Position numbers and translations under genes: made by a program
Shown: one piece after another, positions 60,815 through 64,000 of the stretch
How the letters are laid out: the number at the start of each line of letters is the position of its first letter
How positions within the stretch are numbered: position 1 is the first letter of the stretch
From: JTS-AC122 sp050246015
GTDB lineage: Bacteria > Planctomycetota > Phycisphaerae > Phycisphaerales > UBA1924
DNA length: 64,000 bases
NCBI GenBank assembly: GCA_050246015.1
Contig: JBFWWU010000001.1
Span: 467,636-531,635 of the forward strand
Direction: 5' to 3'
Notes under the pieces: generated by a model
Database searches by the model: none
The model's input: the letters and a program-made list of their open reading frames with translations, nothing else
Told to the model about the DNA's origin: nothing

Positions 60815-63800
60815 ATGATGTCAGAGTCGAAGAACGTGGTGGAGATGGTCGTGAACTACGTACCCGGTGAAGAGTGCCGGGTCGCGGTCATGGAGAACGG
60901 GAACCTCGAGGAGTTTCACGCCGAGCGGGCCGACGCCGTCAGCCACGTCGGGAATATTTATGTGGGGCGGGTGACGAACGTGGAGCCGTCGATCCAGGCG
61001 GCGTTCGTGGATTTCGGGCTGGAGGCCAACGGGTTCCTGCACGTCTCGGACGTGCACCCGCAGTACTTCCCGGGTGAAGATGACGAGACGACCGAACGCG
61101 TGGGCAAGAAGACCCCGCGACGCGAGCGCCCGCCGATCCAGGAGTGCTTCCGGCGCGGCGACGAGGTCGCGGTGCAGGTGCTCAAGGAGGGCGTGGGGAC
61201 GAAGGGGCCGACGGTCACGAGTTACCTCAGCATCCCCGGGCGGTTCCTGGTGATGATGCCGAAGATGGACCGCGTCGGGGTATCCCGCAAGGTCGAGGAC
61301 GAGGAGCAGCGGCGCCAGATGCGCGAGATCCTGGATCAACTCGATCTTCCCGAGGGGTTCGGGTTCATCGTTCGCACGGCGGGGATGGAGCGGAGCAAGA
61401 CCGAACTCAAGCGAGACCTGGCGTATCTCCAGCGCCTGTGGAAGGACATGGAGAAGCGCTGGAAGAAGGGTAACAAGCCCCGGCTGCTCTACAGCGAGAG
61501 CGACCTGCTCGTGCGGGCGCTGCGCGACATGCTCTCGGGCGACGTGGACCGCATTGTGATCGACAACGAGCACGCGCTGGCCCGCGCGGCCCGGTTTCTC
61601 AAGATCGTCGCCCCCCGTTCCAACACCAAACTGCTGCGCTACAAGGGCTCCACCCCGATCTTCCACGCGATGGGGGTTGAGCAGCAGATCCGCAACATGT
61701 ACGCCCGCGAGGTCCCGCTGCCCAGCGGCGGGCGGCTGGTCATCGACGAGACCGAGGCGCTGGTCGCGATCGACGTCAACAGCGGGAAGATGCGCGATGC
61801 GCGCGACGCCGAGACCAACGCGTATCGGACCAACCTTGAGGCGGCGGACGAGATCTGCCGGCAACTGCGTCTGCGCGACCTGGGCGGGATCGTGATCAAC
61901 GACCTGATCGACATGCGCTCGATCAAGCATCGCCGGGAGATCGAGGCCAAGTTCAAGGACAACCTGAAGAAAGACCGCGCGCGGACCACGCTGGAGACCA
62001 TCAGCGAGTTCGGGATCCTGGAGATGACGCGCCAGCGCATGCGTGGCAGCCACGAGAGCGTGCACTTCGCCGACTGCCCCACCTGCCGCGGGCGCGGACT
62101 GGTGCAGAAGCCCGACAGCGTCGCGACCGACGCCATGCGAGAAATGGCCACGCTCCTCCAGCACACGCGCGTGGTCCGCATCGAGATGGTTGTCAGCCCG
62201 CGGATCGCGGGGGAACTGCTTTCCAGCAAGCGCCGGGCGCTCACCCGGCTGGAAAAACTCAGCGGCAAGCGCGTGGACGTGCGCATCAGCGAGGCTGTGC
62301 CGGTCGACCGCGTCACGTTCTACTGCTATGACGACCGCGGCGCGGACCTCGATGTCACGCGGCTGGATGCGTCGCGCGCCCGGCAGGAGGACTTCGAGGA
62401 GTGCGACATCACGCCCGCGCCCGGCGACGACTGGGCGGCGGACCTGGATGGCGCGCAGGAAGAGCCCGAGCCCGCCGAGGTTGAACAGGTGGCCGCGGTG
62501 CACGATCCGTTCCTTGACGGCTTCGTCGATGAACCCGAAGAAGCGGGCGACACGGCCGAGTCCGGCGACGACGGCAGGAAGCGGGGCCGACGACGCAGCC
62601 GACGCGGGCGCGGGGGACGCGGCGACGACCGCGCCCCGCACGACCGCGGACAACACGACCGCGGGCAGGGCAAGCGTGGGACGCAGGAGCGGGCCGCCGC
62701 CGTTCCGGCGAGCAACGCGTCCGAGGCCCACTCCCCGGACCACGCCGGGGCTGTTCCGGTGGATGCGCCGGACGCTCAGGGTGACGGGCAGGAAGGCGGG
62801 CGACGCCGACGCCGGCGTCGGCGCGGTCGCGGGGGTCGGCGCGACGACGCGGGCGCTCCCGGCGCCGCGAGTTCGGGCGCCGGCGCTGAAGGAACCCCGA
62901 TCATGGATCCGGTCCTTCTCGCCGCGACCGGCGAGGGACCCAAGGTGCTCGGGCCTTCGAGTTGGGACGTCGATCCGGGCGAGATCGCAGGCGTCAACGT
63001 CGTGAGCGCGATGGAGCAGATGACGCAGGACGCACAGGAGCAAGCCCTGGAAGGAGACGCGGCGGACGTCGAGTCGGCCTCCAACGCATCACCCGACGAG
63101 GCGCCGACCGAATCCGATCTCGGCGACCCATCGATGGACCCGCACGCCGGGCCTGTCGGCGAAGGCGGCCGGCGGCGGCGCCGGCGAAGGCGACGCCGCG
63201 GCGGGCGAGGCGGCGGCGAGCACCCGCACGGTTCGAGCATGTCGCATGCTCAACACGACGCCGAGCCGCACGCCTCACGCGGTTCCGAGCCGCCCCAGAG
63301 CCACGGCAACTCCGACGAGGCTCACCGGGCCTCTGTCACCCAAGACTCGCACGATGAGGCGGACGCCGCCGCCTTCATCGACACCGAACACGTCGGCGGC
63401 CACGGCGAGACAGCACCACCCCCCCACTCCGAAAATGGCGCACCCGACGACGGGTCGGGCCGTCGGCGCCGACGCCGGCGCCGGGGTCGCGGACGCGGCC
63501 AAGACGGACGAGATGGAGGCGGTCGCGGCGAGCACGCCGGCGGCGCGGGGCACGAACGCTCCGCCTCGCACACGCCGGCGCCAGAGCCCAAGCCCAGTCG
63601 ATCTTCTCACGGTGATCGAGGCGCGTCCAACTCAGGCCGGTCCGACCAGCGCGGGGGCCGATCCGAAACGCGCGGTTCCGGCTCCGCAACCGGTGGCGGC
63701 TCGCCGAACTCAGGCGGCGCGTCTTCCGCCAGCCAGTCTTCCGCACCGGGCGCCAAGCCCGTCAGGGTGCTGTACTCGTCGCGACGAAAACTCGCGCCGA

Positions 63801-63829
63801 GCGAAATCAAGAAGATCAAGCCGGAGTAA
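60815..63829 (+). CDS. rne: Ribonuclease E/G with long arginine-rich tail
   Basis: Endoribonuclease that starts mRNA decay and processes rRNA/tRNA. Of 1004 residues, 1-470 are catalytic: S1 domain (NIYVGRVTNVEPSIQAAFVD), 5'-sensor region, the DNase I-like active site with AIDVNSGKM (Asp320) and INDLIDM (Asp363), and the Zn-link CPTCRGRG (Cys421, Cys424). Residues 530-980 are disordered, with four arginine-rich blocks near 584, 661, 784 and 883 (for example GRRRRRRRRGRGG), separated by acidic, His/Gly-rich spacers. The end KPVRVLYSSRRKLAPSEIKK is compact and looks conserved. ATG 60815 or 60818 follows AAGGA; the upstream open frame is discussed in the leader entry. Confidence 0.93.
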   Translation: MMSESKNVVEMVVNYVPGEECRVAVMENGNLEEFHAERADAVSHVGNIYVGRVTNVEPSIQAAFVDFGLEANGFLHVSDVHPQYFPGEDDETTERVGKKTPRRERPPIQECFRRGDEVAVQVLKEGVGTKGPTVTSYLSIPGRFLVMMPKMDRVGVSRKVEDEEQRRQMREILDQLDLPEGFGFIVRTAGMERSKTELKRDLAYLQRLWKDMEKRWKKGNKPRLLYSESDLLVRALRDMLSGDVDRIVIDNEHALARAARFLKIVAPRSNTKLLRYKGSTPIFHAMGVEQQIRNMYAREVPLPSGGRLVIDETEALVAIDVNSGKMRDARDAETNAYRTNLEAADEICRQLRLRDLGGIVINDLIDMRSIKHRREIEAKFKDNLKKDRARTTLETISEFGILEMTRQRMRGSHESVHFADCPTCRGRGLVQKPDSVATDAMREMATLLQHTRVVRIEMVVSPRIAGELLSSKRRALTRLEKLSGKRVDVRISEAVPVDRVTFYCYDDRGADLDVTRLDASRARQEDFEECDITPAPGDDWAADLDGAQEEPEPAEVEQVAAVHDPFLDGFVDEPEEAGDTAESGDDGRKRGRRRSRRGRGGRGDDRAPHDRGQHDRGQGKRGTQERAAAVPASNASEAHSPDHAGAVPVDAPDAQGDGQEGGRRRRRRRRGRGGRRDDAGAPGAASSGAGAEGTPIMDPVLLAATGEGPKVLGPSSWDVDPGEIAGVNVVSAMEQMTQDAQEQALEGDAADVESASNASPDEAPTESDLGDPSMDPHAGPVGEGGRRRRRRRRRRGGRGGGEHPHGSSMSHAQHDAEPHASRGSEPPQSHGNSDEAHRASVTQDSHDEADAAAFIDTEHVGGHGETAPPPHSENGAPDDGSGRRRRRRRRGRGRGQDGRDGGGRGEHAGGAGHERSASHTPAPEPKPSRSSHGDRGASNSGRSDQRGGRSETRGSGSATGGGSPNSGGASSASQSSAPGAKPVRVLYSSRRKLAPSEIKKIKPE

Positions 63830-63855
63830 ACTCTTTGCAATTTCTCAGATTCCGC

Positions 63856-63887
63856 TTGACACCCTGGGGGGGGGGGGGTGGTATCTT
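63856..63887 (+). promoter_or_regulatory. Promoter with a run of 13 G in its spacer
   Basis: TTGACA at 63856-63861 and TATCTT at 63882-63887 are separated by 20 bases containing 13 consecutive G (63866-63878). The spacing is three more than the optimum of 17. Slippage in the G-run would change it. Transcription would start close to the ATG at 63894, and about 36 bases before the GTG at 63930. Confidence 0.55.
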
Positions 63888-63893
63888 GTTGAT

Positions 63894-64000
63894 ATGACTT
63901 GGGGCGCGGGGAGTTTGAGGGTGGGTTGGGTGGCGAGGATAGTCGCGTGCTTGTGTATTCTGCTGCCGAGCACGGCTTGGGCGCAGTTCAAGTCCGCTCG
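63894..64000 (+). CDS. Secreted protein, N-terminal part (cut by window end)
   Basis: Only 35 codons are visible. Read from the ATG they give MTWGAGSLRVGWVARIVACL, then CILLPSTAWAQFKSAR: a signal peptide with probable cleavage after AWA. A GTG at 63930 (MARIVACLCILLPSTAWA) is an alternative start with GAGGG about 9 bases upstream and gives a signal peptide of more normal length. It lies just behind the poly-G promoter. Function cannot be told. Confidence 0.6.
   Translation, partial: MTWGAGSLRVGWVARIVACLCILLPSTAWAQFKSA

Noticed and set aside
60821..63043. A 740-codon minus-strand frame opposite rne
   Set aside because: Antisense shadow; rne has all catalytic motifs on the + strand.
1..64000. 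CRISPR array, prophage or transposase gene
   Set aside because: No regularly spaced direct repeats, phage structural genes, integrase or transposase were found.

Overview
The window is GC-rich bacterial DNA that I read as a planctomycete, most likely class Phycisphaerae. The reasons are a very large secreted subtilase with an N-terminal LEPR-XLL motif, an exosortase/EpsI/exopolysaccharide locus, a candidate PEP-CTERM-like substrate, and several families of short dispersed repeats inside and between housekeeping genes. The assignment is inference; there is no rRNA in the window. No phage, insertion sequence with a transposase, or CRISPR array was found.

Layout. 0-7 kb: the 3' end of thiG, a tRNA-Ser(UGA), a small DUF6496-type basic protein, sucB (2-oxoacid dehydrogenase E2), gyrB with a large internal insertion, a secreted protein with a PEP-CTERM-like tail, and clpS. 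7-24 kb: a mostly leftward block with a family 2 glycosyltransferase, a class I amidotransferase-fold hydrolase, pyrE, and an envelope polysaccharide/exosortase locus. In transcription order that locus is an SLBB outer-membrane export lipoprotein, exosortase, EpsI-like protein, giant TPR protein, Wzc-like co-polymerase/ATPase, sugar-nucleotide epimerase and WecA/MraY-like initiating transferase. It would build and export a surface polysaccharide and process proteins carrying a C-terminal sorting tail, such as the one encoded at 5.7 kb.

24.5-39.9 kb: lipA (interrupted in frame by a repeat element), a stem-loop repeat, a start-less remnant of a sorted surface protein, pdhB, sodA-type superoxide dismutase, asparagine synthase, a charged secreted protein, a structured leader or small RNA with a strong terminator, a DinB-fold protein, a lipoprotein MsrA, mgtE, a DUF2007-like protein, a B12-binding/MeaB GTPase fusion, metK, a REP-like repeat mosaic and ruvB.

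39.9-64 kb: a GH29 alpha-L-fucosidase, an amidohydrolase overlapping trpF, a FliA/WhiG-type sigma factor, a tricorn-like S41 protease, the LEPR-XLL subtilase, a feoA-feoB-small membrane protein operon, ptsI, an RNase E/G with a long arginine-rich tail, and the start of a secreted protein behind a promoter whose spacer contains a run of 13 G.

At larger scale the + strand is strongly C-rich up to about 24.5 kb and turns G-rich soon after. Gene direction shifts at the same place: 13 of 16 protein genes point left before it, while genes pointing right become the majority after it. This is the pattern of a replication-strand switch, with the polarity of an origin, although no DnaA boxes were recognised. 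The most interesting items are the repeat insertion in lipA, the poly-G promoter spacer, the skew switch, the Wzc-like ATPase lacking its P-loop lysine, the mutase-less B12/GTPase fusion, and the unexplained transcript-like region at 31.84-32.05 kb.
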